NCBI RefSeq assembly: GCF_902686445.1
Contig: NC_062232.1
Span: 12,941,105 to 13,005,104 of the forward strand
Reading direction: 5' to 3'
From: Sciurus carolinensis
Lineage: Eukaryota > Chordata > Mammalia > Rodentia > Sciuridae
DNA length: 64,000 nt
Below are positions 23,281 through 34,692 of this stretch, one piece after another (position 1 is the stretch's first letter; each line of letters begins with the position of its first letter). Both the position numbers and the translations under genes were made by a program. The notes under the pieces are model-generated. The model was not told the DNA's origin and did no database searches. It saw only the letters and a program-made list of their open reading frames with translations.

Positions 23281-23725
23281 TAAAACCCATCACCTTAGCC
23301 CAAGAAGTTCCTCAAAATCTAATCTGTGCTCACCTCTGTAACTTTTTGTCTTGAATCCTTCCACCAGGATCCTACACTACATCCTATTGCCTTTTAGCCT
23401 CATAACTCTATTTCATGGCTCCTGGCCCTCACAGTGCTGTTGCATCTGCCTGGAATTCCAGTCCTTCTCTGAGTGACCTAGCATTCAGATCTCATGTCAT
23501 TTCCCCTAGGGAGCCTTCTTCAACCTTTCTGTTTGAAAGAACATCCTCTATGGGGTCTTTCAGTACCCAAATATGCTACAGTCCTGCTATCATTGTACCA
23601 TATTATAATTGTGAGTTTATTTGTCTATCTCCCCCACTAGAATATGAGCCCATCAAGGCTACGGACTTGTCTTAATCTTGTTATTCGAATCTCTAGATAC
23701 AAAGAAAGCTTGGTAAATACACAGC
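23281..23725 (+). repeat. L2 LINE 3' region
   Basis: CATCTGCCTGGAATTCCAG, TCATGTCATTTCCCCTAGGGAG, TATCTCCCCCACTAGAATATG and AGCCCATCAAGGCTACGGAC follow the L2 consensus order. Confidence 0.85.
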
Positions 23726-24398
23726 AGTGAATCTAGGCTTGGCTCAAATTTTTCAAATAACAGAGTTTGCTGCCTCAAAGGCAGCCTATTCCATTTTTAT
23801 GTTATTCAAAAGTTCTTCCTTACAGAAAGGCAGAGTTCAGCCTCTCTGTAATTTCTACCTACTTGTCCTTGTTTTGTCCTCAGTAACTTAATCTCTTATT
23901 AGAGGGTAGTGATCTACTCCCTGAGCTGGGCATTGACAGGGGATATAGCTATAACTGGTGACTCTTCTTGAGACAATTCAGTGCTGCTTGTTTGGGATAT
24001 GAAATCTTCCTTTCAATGAATATTTGATTTAAAGTAAGAAAGATCCAAGTTCCCCTAAAGTGTTTGTTATGCTATTTTAGTGTGTTCCTACAATCCATTC
24101 CATGAAAACTTTCTGCTACCTTAATTCAAGCAAAGTATTCACATTCAGCACAGTATTTGTCTCAATGATGACAGTTACCCTTTCCTTCTACCTTTCCATG
24201 CACACTCAGTGGATTTAACTGGATTCTTTATTCTCGGGTCCACATTGTATGGAGCTGCCTTGCTAGATGCTCTATGCACTGTCACATTGCTGCTCAATGC
24301 CTCCAGCCTTTGGCTGCAGAGACCTGGTTTAGATCTATCCATGAGTTCTAGTACCACATCTACAAAGTTCTGTGGAAATGCCACACCTTACTACAGAC
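23726..24398. other. Unassigned DNA with possible CR1/L3-type relic
   Basis: AAAGGCAGCCTATTCCATTTTTATG followed by GTTCTTCCTTACAG at about 23775-23825 recalls an ancient CR1-class repeat. The rest is unrecognised. Open frames at 24175-24384 and 24209-24466 oppose each other and lack known domains. Confidence 0.35.
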
Positions 24399-24568
24399 TG
24401 GAGTTTCTCAAAGTACTGTCTGCATTAGAATTTCCCAGTGAGTTTGTTAAAAATGCAGAATCCTGAATCTCTACTACTGATCTTCCAGATTAAAATCTCT
24501 GAAGGTGAAGCCCAATCATGTACATTTTAAATGGCCTCTAGAAGATTCTCATACAAGCTAAAAAATTA
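24399..24568 (+). repeat. hAT-Charlie DNA transposon relic (MER5-like)
   Basis: TGGAGTTTCTCAAAGTACTGTC, GAGTTTGTTAAAAATGCAGAATCC and CATGTACATTTTAAATGG fit the MER5/Charlie layout. Confidence 0.6.
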
Positions 24569-24744
24569 GATGTTGGCAAAATAATCATCAAATACACCAT
24601 TACTCATCTGTTCTTGATATTCTTTTATATTTAAGTAGATAACTAGCTTCTATCAATGTCTATGTATTCCCTTTTCTTTTTCCCTCAATTGCAAATGAGG
24701 ATAATTCAATTACAATATCCTCATGTGCCCCTTAAGGTAATGCC

Positions 24745-25070
24745 AGCTACCATTAACAGATACATCCTCAAACCTCAGAGGCTTACCACAATTGAAGTTT
24801 ATTACTAAATCACATAAAGTCCAAATGGATATTTTTGTTTGGTGAGTGACTCTTGTGTGTGGTGACTTGGAAATCCAGGCTTTCTCCATATTATAGAGTG
24901 CTCTTCTAGAGCCTCTGCATCCAGTTGACAGAGAACGTGAGAAGGCACATCAACTCCTGAACCACTTTGTCATGAAGACAACATGTCACTTTACACTCAT
25001 ATTTCGTTGGGGAGAACTATTCATGAGGGCAATCTAGAAGCAAGAGAATATACGAAATGTAGTATAGTTA
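24745..25070 (+). repeat. Probable old ERVL-type LTR relic
   Basis: It shows the order CATCCTCAAACCTCAGAGGCTTACC, GAAGTTTATTACTAAATCAC and GGGCAATCTAGAAGC, resembling the LTR16/LTR33 group but eroded. Confidence 0.4.
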
Positions 25071-25107
25071 TGTACTCAAGAATAAAATGCATATCACTTA
25101 TTGCTTT

Positions 25108-25590
25108 ATTACAAACCATCATAAAACAAGTGGTTTAAAACAATTGCCCTTTATTTAGTCACAATTTTGTGGGGTAGCAATTTGGGATCTGATAAGTTAG
25201 GCAATTATGCTGAACAAAGTCAGGCTTACCTGATCACAGCTGGGCTCACTCTTGCAAATGAGTCAGCTGCTATGTTGACTGGGGACTGCTTGATCTAGGA
25301 TAACCTTAACTGGGAAAGCATGTCTTTAGTCCATCTGTCTTTTCCCCTTCAGCAGGCCAGATCAGGTTTGTTTACATGGCAGCTAGGCAGGCTCCCAAGA
25401 GCAAGAACAGAAGTCTGCAAACCCTGTTGAGATCTAGGCTCAGAACTTACACAAGGTAGCTTCTGTCACATTACTGGTCAATACCAAAAATCAATGAATG
25501 AAGATAAAGAAGCTGAAAAGAATTGTGGCCATTGTTGCAACCAATCATAAAAAGGAAGTATGTTTGGTTAAACAGGTTGTCTGTAACCAG
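25108..25590 (+). repeat. ERVL-type LTR relic (LTR16/LTR33-like)
   Basis: AAACAAGTGGTTTAAAACAATTG, GTGGGGTAGCAATTTGGG, TGCTATGTTGACTGGGGACTG and GAATTGTGGCCATTGTTGCAACC match the family end to end. It is the best preserved of this group in the window. Confidence 0.65.
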
Positions 25591-25611
25591 CTTAACAGAG
25601 GCTTGACAGCA

Positions 25612-25800
25612 TAGTAAGTCCTCAACAGATATATCTATTGTCATTATTACACATATTATCTTACTTTATCATCATAACTATCCTACTTTACAGTAAGGGA
25701 ACTGAGGTGCAAAGAGATGAAAACTACTGAAAGTCATTCAACTAGTAAGTGATGGTGGCCAAGTGCCTATTCCATATTGCCTTCAGTTTTAGGATGTAAC
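25612..25800 (+). repeat. MIR SINE
   Basis: ATTATCTTACTTTATCATC, CTTTACAGTAAGGGAACTGAGG, CAAAGAGATGAAAA and CATTCAACTAGTAAGTGATGG follow the MIR consensus. Confidence 0.85.
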
Positions 25801-25860
25801 CTAAGCTTGGGTTGCCAAAAATGAAGGCGGGAAAACTAAATTTGGATCCAGGATTATATT

Positions 25861-25871
25861 AAGAATTTAGG
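25861..25871. repeat. 11-bp target-site duplication, left copy of full-length L1
   Basis: AAGAATTTAGG recurs at 32729-32739 straight after the poly(A) tail. The preceding ATATT gives a TT/AAGA junction typical of L1 endonuclease sites. Confidence 0.9.
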
Positions 25872-27611
25872 GATCTCCAGCATTGGCCCAAACCCCATGT
25901 GGATCTCCAGTGCTTGATGCCACAGGGCCCTGTGTGGATGCTGCCACACTGCAGCTCCCCATCTACCAAAGCATTGGGACACCTCTACCACCATTTTGGA
26001 TTATCCCCAATGCCAACACTGCCATCTTTAGTTGGGACAGCTTCCAGAAACTAGAAGCTCTGGGACACCTGCCAGAGACTAGAAGTTCATTATCAAGGTA
26101 CCTACAGGTTAACCACTACTGCTGCCACCAACTTGGGATTAGGCTCCTTATATCCAGGGATATCATTCAGGTCATGAAGGATCATCACCAAGGGCTCTGA
26201 AGGCTTGGTTGCATCTGAGGTATCCTTGCTAGGTGTGCTAATAGCCACCATCTTGCTGCAGAGGAAGGAGAGAGCCTTCCAAGGGATCTGTAGGGGGGGA
26301 AAGGGTGTGAGGGCATCTTGATCCGGGATCCTCCAGCCAATGAGCCCAGCACCCACCAGGATCCCAGAGATAATTTGGAAGCACTTGTTGGAACCTGACA
26401 TCAGCCTGGTCCATGACTCCACTGACCACCTGGTTCCACCAGTTTGACAACCAACAGGGCCCTTGGGCTCCTCAATCCCCAGTCTCCCAACCATCCCCAG
26501 GCCACTAACCAGCCCAGTGTCTGTAGCTATGTGGCTGGCACACAGCTTTCAATGCCTGGTCCTGAGTTGCCCAATACAGAACAAATTTCTGAGGCAGGCA
26601 CACAGGTCCAAGTGCTCAGCCCTCAGGACCTCCAGGGAGAGAGTTTCCTGATTGGGAAGACAAAAGGGTGGGGGTAAGAGAGATACAATTTAGATACTAA
26701 ATTAGAGACCAGAAATTGTGTGATCTACAAGTGAGATAAGGGGCTAAGACCAGGCTCCTGCATCACATGAGTGGACCCTAAATGAAAGTTCCAGGGTGCA
26801 GTCTTCCAGAGGGACTGGCAATTGCTATACCCTGCCTCCAGGAGTCCTGCCTCCAAGTCTAATCCTCCCACCCAAGTAACTGTCATCATCCTGAGGGTGG
26901 AGTTTCTAGCAAACTGCAGACAACCCTACCTGTCAGAAGAGAAGGGAGGCAGAAAAGATATTGAACTCCAATGGAAACAATTGTTCAATTTCCTTTAAGA
27001 TTCTCTTTTTTTTTCTTTTCTCCATTTTTTTTCTTTATTTCCTACTCTCACATCCCCATCTTCTTTGAAATCAAGTACCCTTCATACATCAGGTTACTGA
27101 AGACTGGGAAGTTCGAATAGTATATTAGAGTTTTGTTGTAGACTTTTTAAAAATGATTTTTATCTTTTATTTTTCTCACTCTATTTTCCTCTTATTTATC
27201 TGTTTCCTCAGAGCGTCTTTCTCCCTTTTCTCCTGTTAACAACCAACTTCTTTTGATTCTGCTTTCATTCTTCCTATGATCTAGTACCTCTATATTCTCA
27301 CTTGTTAACTTATTAACACTACAATCTACACCCATCCCCATCTTCTTTGTCCACCATTAGAAATTGTAGACCTTATTGAAAACCTATTGCTTATACTGTA
27401 GATAATAACCGAATTCATTATCTCTGTTTATGACAATAATGTTAACGTCTTAATAGCGGTCATTTGGTTTAAGGTTGCATATTGTTTGTATTTTATGCTG
27501 TTAATATTGATCTCTCCCTTAAAGGTAAGGTATTGAAAACCTGCAGGGACACTATAAACCTATAAGGGGAAACTGTAATACCTCAAATTAGCATACTAGA
27601 GGGGAAGATAC
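25872..27611 (+). promoter_or_regulatory. L1 5' UTR / internal promoter region
   Basis: About 1.74 kb upstream of the ORF1 start. The first 800 bp are GC-richer than the surroundings (CCACAGGGCCCTGTGTGG, CCCTGCCTCCAGGAGTCCTG), as expected of an L1 promoter, and the rest turns T-rich. I see no tandem monomers of the kind known from mouse L1, only a brief echo of GGATCTCCAG at 25871 and 25901. Promoter activity is inferred from position. Confidence 0.65.
26102..26494 (-). other. Antisense 130-codon ORF in L1 5' UTR
   Basis: A minus-strand ATG at 26492-26494 opens 130 uninterrupted codons (starting MVGRLGIEEPKGPVGCQ) inside the L1 5' UTR. Primate L1 has an antisense ORF0 in the same place, but I see no reason to call them homologous. 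No domain is recognisable and I cannot tell whether it is translated. A 70-codon frame overlaps it at 26238-26450. Confidence 0.25.
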
Positions 27612-28671
27612 ATGAACAACATGAAAAATAAAAGGGAAGAAAGCACTCCAAACAAACCAAGATGCTATATTAATAGAATACATTGGCAGCATGGTAGAAT
27701 AAATGTCAGAAAAGGAGTTTAAAATGTAAATGTATATAACTAAAATGATCTATGAAGTAAAGGATGATATAAGAGAATAAATGCAGGCAATGAATGATCA
27801 CTTCAATAAACAGTTAAAGAGAAAATGCAGGAAACAAAGGATTATTTCAATAAAGAGAGATTCTGAAAAAAGAAAACCAAACAGAAACCCTTGAAATGAA
27901 GGAAAAAGTAAACCAAATTAAAAACTCAATAGAAAGCATCACCGACAGACTAGATCTCTTGGAAGACAGAACCTCAGACAATGAAGACAAAATATTTAAT
28001 CTTGAAAATAACATTGACCACACAGAGATGACGGTAAGAAATCATGAAAAGAACCTCCAAAAATTATGGGATAACATGAAAAGATCAAATTTAAGAATTA
28101 TTGGGATTGAGGAAGGCACAGAGAAGCAAACCAAATTAATGAACAACCTATTCAATGAAATAATGTCCAAAAATTTCCCAAACCTGAGAATGAAATGGAA
28201 AATAAATTGCAAGATGCTTACAGGACAACAAATGTACAAAATTACAACATATCTACACCAAGGAACAATTTAATGAAAATTCTCAACATGTAAAATAGAG
28301 AATTTTAAAGACTGTGAGAGAAAAGAATCGGATTACATATGGGGGAAACCAATACAGATATCAGCAGATTTCTCAGTCCAGACCCTAAAAGCTAGGAGGG
28401 CCTGCAACAATGCATTTCAAGCTCTGAAAGAACATGGATGCTAAACAAGAATCTTATACCCAGAAAAACTGACCTTCAAATTTGATGAGGCAATAAAATC
28501 CTTCCATGATAAACAAAAGTTAAAAAAAATACAAGTAGAAAACCTGCACTACAAAACATTTTCAGCAAAATATTCCATGAGGAGGAAATGAAAAACAATG
28601 AAACTCAGCAAAGGGAGGAATTAAATACACTAAAGGAAAAGCCAATCAAAGGAGAAACCAAGTCAAGTTAA
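27612..28671 (+). pseudogene. L1 ORF1 (RNA-binding chaperone), broken
   Basis: ORF1p of L1 coats the element's RNA as a trimer. The likely start ATG is at 27612 (MNNMKNKREES...), and a stop soon follows (...NVRKGV*). The longest surviving piece, 27896-28273 in another frame, has a heptad-rich coiled coil (KIFNLENNI region) and then the start of the RRM-like domain with the conserved NLRIIGIEEG. The C-terminal domain is still readable at about 28360-28530 (SADFS, LKARRA, then YTQKN, with stops). The natural end appears to be the TAA at 28669-28671, 19 bp before ORF2. At least one frameshift and several stops make it non-functional. Confidence 0.88.
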
Positions 28672-28690
28672 AAACCAAAAATAAGACAAA

Positions 28691-31600
28691 ATGACCAGGA
28701 ATACAAATCATATCTCAATAATAACCTTGAATGTTAGTGGACAAAATTCATTAATCAAAAGACACAGACTGGCAGATTGGATTTTTAAAAAAGACCAACA
28801 ATATGCTGCCTTCAAGAGACTTGTTTCATAAGAAAAGACATCAACAAACTGAAGGTGAAAGGATGGGAAAAAACATACCATGCACATGGACTCCATAAAA
28901 AAGCAGGGGTTTCCACCTTCATATCAGATAAAGTGGACTTCAAGTCAAAGTTAGTAAGAAGGGATAAGGGAGGACATTTCATACTGCTTAAGGGAAACAT
29001 AAATCAACAAGACATAACAATTGTAGATATTTATGCCCCAAACAATGGAGCATCTATGTATGTCAAACAAACCCTTCTCAATTTCAGGAATCAAATAGAC
29101 CACAACACAATAATACTGGGTGACTTTAACACACCTCTCTCACCATTGGATAGATCTTCCAAACAAAAACTGAACAAAAAAACCACAGAATCCAATAATA
29201 CAATCAATAATTTAGACTTAACAGACATATATAGAATATTCCATCCATCAATGAGCAAATACACTTTTTTCTCAGCAGGACATGGATCCTTCTCTAAAAT
29301 AGACAATATGTTATGCCACAAAGCAACTCCTAGCAAATACAAAAAAAGAGATACTACCTTGTATTCTATCAGACCATAATGGAATGAAATTGGAAATCAA
29401 TGATAAAATAAAAAATAGAAACTACTCCAACACCTGGAGACTAAATAATACACTATTGAATGATGCATGGATAGCAGAAGACATCAGGGAGAAGATAAAT
29501 TCTTACAGTAAACGAGAACAGCAATACAACATCAAAATCTCTAGGACACTATGAAAGCAGGACTAAGAGGAAAATTCATTGCATTGAGCTCATTCAATAA
29601 AAGAATAAAAAGTCAACTAAATGACCTAACATTACATCTCAAAGCCCTAGAAAAAGAACAGATTAACACCAAAAGTAGTAGAAGACAGGAAATAATTAAA
29701 ATCAAAACTGAAATAAGTGAAATTGAAATAAAAGAAACAATTGAAAAAATTGACAAAACAAAAAGTTGGTTCTTTGAAAAAATAAACAAAATTGATAAAC
29801 CCTTAGCCATACTAATGAACAGGAGAGAGAAAACTCAAATTACTAAAATTTGTGATGAAAAAGGAAATACCACAATAGACACGATTGAAATGCAAAATAA
29901 TTAGAAGCTATTTTGAAAATCTATACTCCAACAAAATAGAAAATCTCGAAGACATCGACAGGTTTCTAGAGACATAGGATCCACCCAAAGTGAATCAGAA
30001 GGACATACACGATTTAAACAGATCAATTTCACACAATGAAATAGAAGAAGCCTTCAAAAGCCTACCAACCAAGAATAGCCCAGGGACAGATGAATACTCA
30101 GCCAAGTTCTACAGGACCTTCAAGAAGAACTAATACCAATACTCCTCAAAGTATTCCATGAAATAGAAAAGGAGTGAACCCTTTCAAACTCATATGAACC
30201 TAGTATCACCCTGATACCAAAAGCAGAAAAGGACACATCAAGGAAAGAAAACTTCAGACCAATATCCCTGATGAACATAAATGCAAAAATTCTCAAATTC
30301 TGGCAAATTGCATACAAAAACATTAAAAAGATAGTGCACCATGATCAAGTGGGGTGCATCCCAAGGATGCAACATTGGTTCAACATCCAGAAATCAATAA
30401 ATGTAATTCCTCACATCACTAGACTTAAAGTTAAGAATCAAAAGATTATTTCAATAGATGCAGAAAAAGCACTTGATAAAGTAAAGCACCCCTTCATGCT
30501 GAAAACTCTAGAAAAAATAGGGATAGTAGGAACATACTTCAACATTGTAAGGGCTATCTATGCTAAGCCCAAGGCCAACATCATTCTAAATTGAGGAAAA
30601 CTGAAAGCATTCCCTCTAAAAACTGGAACTAGTTAGGGATGCCCTCTTTCACCACTTCTATTCAACATCATCCTTGAAACCCTATCCAGAGCAATTAGAA
30701 CAAAGAAATTGAAAGGATACAAATAGGAAAAAAAAAAAGAACTCAAATGATCACTACTTTCCAATGACATGATTCTATATTTAGAGGATCCAAAAAATTC
30801 CACCAGAAAACTTCTAGAACTAATAAATGAATTCAGCAAAGTAGCAGGATATAAAATCAACACTCATAAGTCTAATGTATTTCTATTCATAAGAGATGAA
30901 TCCTCTGAAAGAGAAATTAGGAAAACTGCCCCATTCCACAATAGCCTCAAAAAAATAAAATATATGGGAATCAATCTAACAAAAGAATTGAAAGACCTCT
31001 ACAATGAAAACTTCAGTACACTAAAGAAAGAAATTAAAGATAACCTTAGAAGATGGAAAGATCTCCCATGTTCTTGGATAGGCAGAATTAATCTTGTCAA
31101 AAATGGCCAAAAGTGTTATACAGATTCAACGCAATTCCAGTTAAAATCCTAATGATATACCTCACAGAAATAGAGAAAGCAATCATGAAATTCATCTGGA
31201 AGAATAAGAGACGCAGAATAGCCAAAGCAATCCTGAGCAGGAAGAGTGAAGTAGGAGGCATCACAATTCCAGATCTTAAACTATACTACAGAGCAATAGT
31301 AACAAAAATGGCATGGTATTGGCACCAAAGTAGACACGTAGACCAATGGTACAAAACAGAAGACACAGAGACAAACCCACATAAATAGTTATCTCATACT
31401 AGACAAAGGAGCCAAAAACATACAATGGAGAAAAGATAATCTCTTCAACAAATGGTGCTGGAAAACTGGAAATCCATATGCAGCAAAATGAAGTTAAACT
31501 CCAATCTCTCACCCTGCACAAAACTCAACTCAAAATGGATCAAGGACCTAGGAATTAGACCAGAGACTCTGCACCAAAAAGAAGATTTAGGCCCAAATCT

Positions 31601-32463
31601 TCATCATGTTGGCTCAGGACCAGACTTCCTTAACAAGACTCCCAAAGCACAAGAAATAAAATCAAGAATCAATAAATGGGTTGGATTCAAACTAAAAGCT
31701 TTTTCTCAGTGAAGGAATCAATAATGTGAGGAGTGAGCCTACAGAGTGGGGGAAAATCTTATCCATATGCACCTCAGATAGAGCACTGATCTCCAGAACT
31801 TATATAGAACTCAAAAAACTTAACACCAAAAATACAAATAACCCAATCAATAAATGGGCTAAGGAACTGAGTCCACTTCACAGAAGAAGATATATAATCG
31901 ATCAACAAATATATGAAAAATTTTCAACATCTCTAGTAATTAGAGAAATGCAAATCAAAACTACCCTAAGATTCCATCTCACCCCAATTAGAATGGCTAT
32001 TATCAAGAACACAAGCAACAATAGGTGTTGGAGAGGATGTGGGGAAAAAGGTACACTCATACATTGCTGGTGGGGCTGCAAATTAGTGCAGCCACTCTGG
32101 AAAGCAGTATGGAGATTCCTCGGAAAGCTTGGAATGGAACCACTATTTGAACCAGCTATCCCACTCCTTGGCCTATACCCAAAGGATTCAAAATCAGCAT
32201 AATATAGTGACACTGCCACATCAATGTTTACAGCAGCTCAATTCACAATAGCCAGATTGTGGAACCAACCTAGATGCCCTTCAATTGATGAATGGATAAA
32301 CAAACTGTGGTATATATACACAATGGAATTTTATTCAGCCATAAAGAATAATAAAATTATGGCATTTGCAGGTAAATGGATGGAGTTGGAGTTTATGCTA
32401 AGTGAAAAAAGCTAATCCCAAAAAACCAAAGGCCAAATGTTTTCTCTCATAAGTGGATGCTGA
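28691..32463 (+). pseudogene. L1 ORF2 (endonuclease-reverse transcriptase), broken
   Basis: ORF2p nicks target DNA and reverse-transcribes L1 RNA. The start is ATG 28691 (MTRNTNHISIITLNV). Endonuclease, 28691 to about 29400: a frameshift near 28780-28803, then LQET with its catalytic Glu, IVDIYAPN, LGDFNTPLSPLDRS and SKIDNMLCHK, all in frame 1. Reverse transcriptase, about 29990-31140: [11 protein letters not shown], the palm aspartate region [24 protein letters not shown] just after stops at 30592 and 30634, and LLSNDMILY where FADDM is expected. There is a further frameshift near 31130. The C-terminal CX3CX7HX4C motif is intact at about 32025-32085. An early TAA lies at 32413 and the natural TGA at 32461. 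Dead copy. Confidence 0.93.
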
Positions 32464-32728
32464 TACATAACAGTGGGGGAGGGGGTAAAAGAAGAATGGA
32501 GGAACATTGGATTGTGTAGAGGGAAATGAGGGGAGGGGGAGCAGGGGGAAATAAAGATGGTGGAATGAGATAAACATCATTTCCCTATGTACATGTATGA
32601 TTACATGAATTGTGTGACTCTACATCTAGTATAACCAGAGAAGTGAAAAGTTGTACTCGATCTGTGTACAATGAATCAAAATACAGTCTGCTGTCAGGTA
32701 TAACTAAATAGAACAAACAATAAAAAAA
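32464..32728 (+). mobile_element. L1 3' UTR and A-rich tail
   Basis: Short 3' UTR with a G-rich stretch (GTGGGGGAGGGGGT and GGGGAGGGGGAGCAGGGGG near 32475-32550), a known habit of mammalian L1 3' UTRs. Then comes the conserved terminus and an AATAAAAAAAAA tail joined to the TSD. Confidence 0.9.
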
Positions 32729-32739
32729 AAGAATTTAGG
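32729..32739. repeat. 11-bp target-site duplication, right copy of full-length L1
   Basis: AAGAATTTAGG, identical to 25861-25871. Its first two As merge with the tail. Confidence 0.9.
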
Positions 32740-33429
32740 AAAGTCTGAGAATTTATTCAGAAAGAAAGACCCTGACTTTCTGACTGAAATATGAGGATGA
32801 AGTCTTGAGCCAGTTTTGGCAGACAACCTTGAAGTTGTTACAGAATATCTCAAGGACAAAGGAATCATGATTTCTGTGACTCATTTGATGTTATATGCTA
32901 ACTGGTTCTTTCCCCTTTTCACAGGGGCTGGGGAAATTCCTTTTTGATCAAAGAGCCTGTGTTAATGTTAGAAGATTTTGGGTAGGAGGAAGGACATAGA
33001 AGGGAAATGGGTAGAGAAATGCCACCTAGGAATAGAAAGTACCAGAGTAGAAAAGGAATTTGAACCCCCGTAGCCAGATATGTCTAGCCTCTTTTGGGAA
33101 TGAAGACTCAGATAAGATAGAGCTTTATTGATCCTACAAACAAGGCCTGCTGAGCATCTGACTTAACATTTTCTGGTAACCTCAGAGTCTGTCAGCAGTT
33201 AGCAGTCCACAGTTGGAGATCTGTGGTCTAGTTTGAAAGAGTACAGAGGCTTAATTTTGAGAGCAACTCTTGTTAATTTGGTAGTGGTTACTAGAAGACT
33301 ATGTTGAGATAGATTCTGAGGACATGTCTAGATGTTACAGCAAAAATTGCTATGAGTGATCTCTCCCATCAGTCTGGACAGGAATAGTAGTGGCATGTAT
33401 GCTAAATGTTTGCCATCTCTGATTCAGTC
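32740..33429. other. Unassigned non-coding DNA
   Basis: Continuation of the pre-insertion locus after the L1, with no recognised gene or repeat. Confidence 0.4.
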
Positions 33430-33520
33430 CTATCTTTATAAGTGGAAACTGTGACACAGAAAGATAACATGACTTTCTGCCTGTTGCTCAGTTAATAGCA
33501 GAAGCAGTCTAGTTTCCTGA
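33430..33520 (+). repeat. MIR SINE fragment
   Basis: TATAAGTGGAAACTGTGACACAG, then AAGATAACATGACTTTCTG and CAGTTAATAGCAGAAGC match the MIR centre and 3' part. Confidence 0.6.
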
Positions 33521-33539
33521 TCTCTTTTTATCTTTTTTC

Positions 33540-33620
33540 ATTTTTCTTTATTTTTATAGACTGAATTTTGATTCACTGTACACAAATGGGTACATTGATT
33601 AGTGCCTTTTCCACAACAAT
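33540..33620 (-). mobile_element. Short L1 3'-end fragment
   Basis: T-rich left edge, then GACTGAATTTTGATTCACTGTACACAAATGGG, the reverse complement of the sciurid L1 terminus. About 60 bp of L1 were copied. No clear TSD. Confidence 0.7.
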
Positions 33621-34570
33621 AAACCAATTAACTTATTTTAGCATTTATGTCCAGGTATGAAATATTTTTCAATTTTCTTTCCACATTTACCCCCTTTTTT
33701 TCCCCTGGAAAACTGCTTCCATGCCACACACGGAGCACTTTCCTTCCTTCATTTAAGAAAACAAAATTAAAGCTTATTTTGGGATTTGTCTGGTGAATAT
33801 AATTAATCATTGAGACAGTGGTCTCAATTCTGTTCCATTTCCCTGTCCACTTTCCTATTATAACACACTTGTTCTCAGGCATTAGACTTTGAAATTAGGG
33901 ACAAGTTCATTGTTGAAGTAAAATCTGGTGCAGTTCAAGACCAGGTGAAATCTTTCCCCTCTTATTCTTTCCTTCCTCAACGTCCAAATTCTCTAAGATT
34001 CGTTTCTGGTTTTTTTTTTTTTTTGTATTCTTAGCAAGTACACATCAGTTTCATTTGGGTCCCTTTCTGTTTTAATGTCTTTCAAGCATCTGAGATTAAT
34101 TAATTTCTGCTTACTCATATACAGACCCTGTACATCCCCATCCCCGTGTAACTTGTCGTTCTTATGAAACCTCAGTTCACTAGAGCTAGAATGGACTTAG
34201 ACTTCATCCCATCTATCTTCTGAAGTAGTTAAGGTTCATAGAGGATGAAACTAAATTTTTTCAAACAAACCATTTTCGAGAATCCAGTACGCAAAGTGAC
34301 CAATTTGCTGAATATCCAGCTTACACCATAGTCTCGCCTTTGTGAATTCTTTCATTCAGTTCATGGGTTTTCAGTTCATCTTCATTTTAAGGAATATTAA
34401 GTTTGCCTCTTCCCCAGCTCCTTCCTACTAACAGTTGAGCCTGGGGAGAAGAGAAGGGGAATGAAGAGCCTGAAAGGATTGTATAAAGAATATGAATAAC
34501 TATTATTAACATTTTGTATATTAAAATATGTAATAAAATGGTGGATATATAATGGTCAGAATTATTCTTG
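33621..34570. other. Unassigned non-coding DNA
   Basis: No gene supported. A poly-T run lies near 34010-34024, and nothing else is recognised. Confidence 0.4.
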
Positions 34571-34585
34571 AATAAGACTTAATGA
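34571..34585. repeat. 15-bp target-site duplication, left copy (ID SINE)
   Basis: AATAAGACTTAATGA recurs at 34678-34692 without mismatch. Confidence 0.95.
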
Positions 34586-34677
34586 GTGCTGATGAAATAG
34601 CCCATCTTGGAGGGTGCTTGCCTAGCATGCGGAAGGACTGGGGTTCAAATCCCCAGCACCGCAGGATGGGGAAAAAA
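34586..34677 (+). mobile_element. ID SINE (tRNA-Ala derived)
   Basis: A short monomeric ID element on the plus strand. It has the GTGCTTGCCTAGCATGCGG segment, a recognisable B box (GGGTTCAAATCCCC), then AGCACCGCAGG and an A-run tail. The perfect 15-bp TSD shows a clean insertion. The 5' end with the A box has drifted (GATGAAATAGCCCA). No intact tRNA gene is implied. Confidence 0.93.
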
Positions 34678-34692
34678 AATAAGACTTAATGA
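34678..34692. repeat. 15-bp target-site duplication, right copy (ID SINE)
   Basis: AATAAGACTTAATGA, identical to 34571-34585. Confidence 0.95.

Larger units (their letters stand above)
25872..32728 (+). mobile_element. Full-length but inactive sciurid L1
   Basis: A roughly 6.86-kb element with, in order, a 5' UTR, ORF1 remnant, short inter-ORF spacer, ORF2 remnant, 3' UTR and A-rich tail, bracketed by an 11-bp TSD. It is the only copy in the window with the 5' end. The 3' end (TGTGTACAATGAATCAAAAT, then CAGTCTGCTGTCAGGTATAAC) recurs at 12.3, 21.0, 33.5, 57.1 and 58.2 kb. Both ORFs are broken, so the copy cannot mobilise itself. Confidence 0.95.

Noticed and set aside
24175..24466. Opposing ORFs resembling a small conserved exon
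   Set aside because: No similarity that I can name, and both strands are equally open.
25883..26200. 105-codon sense frame in the L1 5' UTR
   Set aside because: Its first codon is TTG, not ATG, and no known L1 product maps there.
34586..34677. Possible tRNA gene, from the GGGTTCAAATCCCC B box
   Set aside because: It has an A tail and a 15-bp TSD and lacks a foldable tRNA 5' half. It is an ID SINE.
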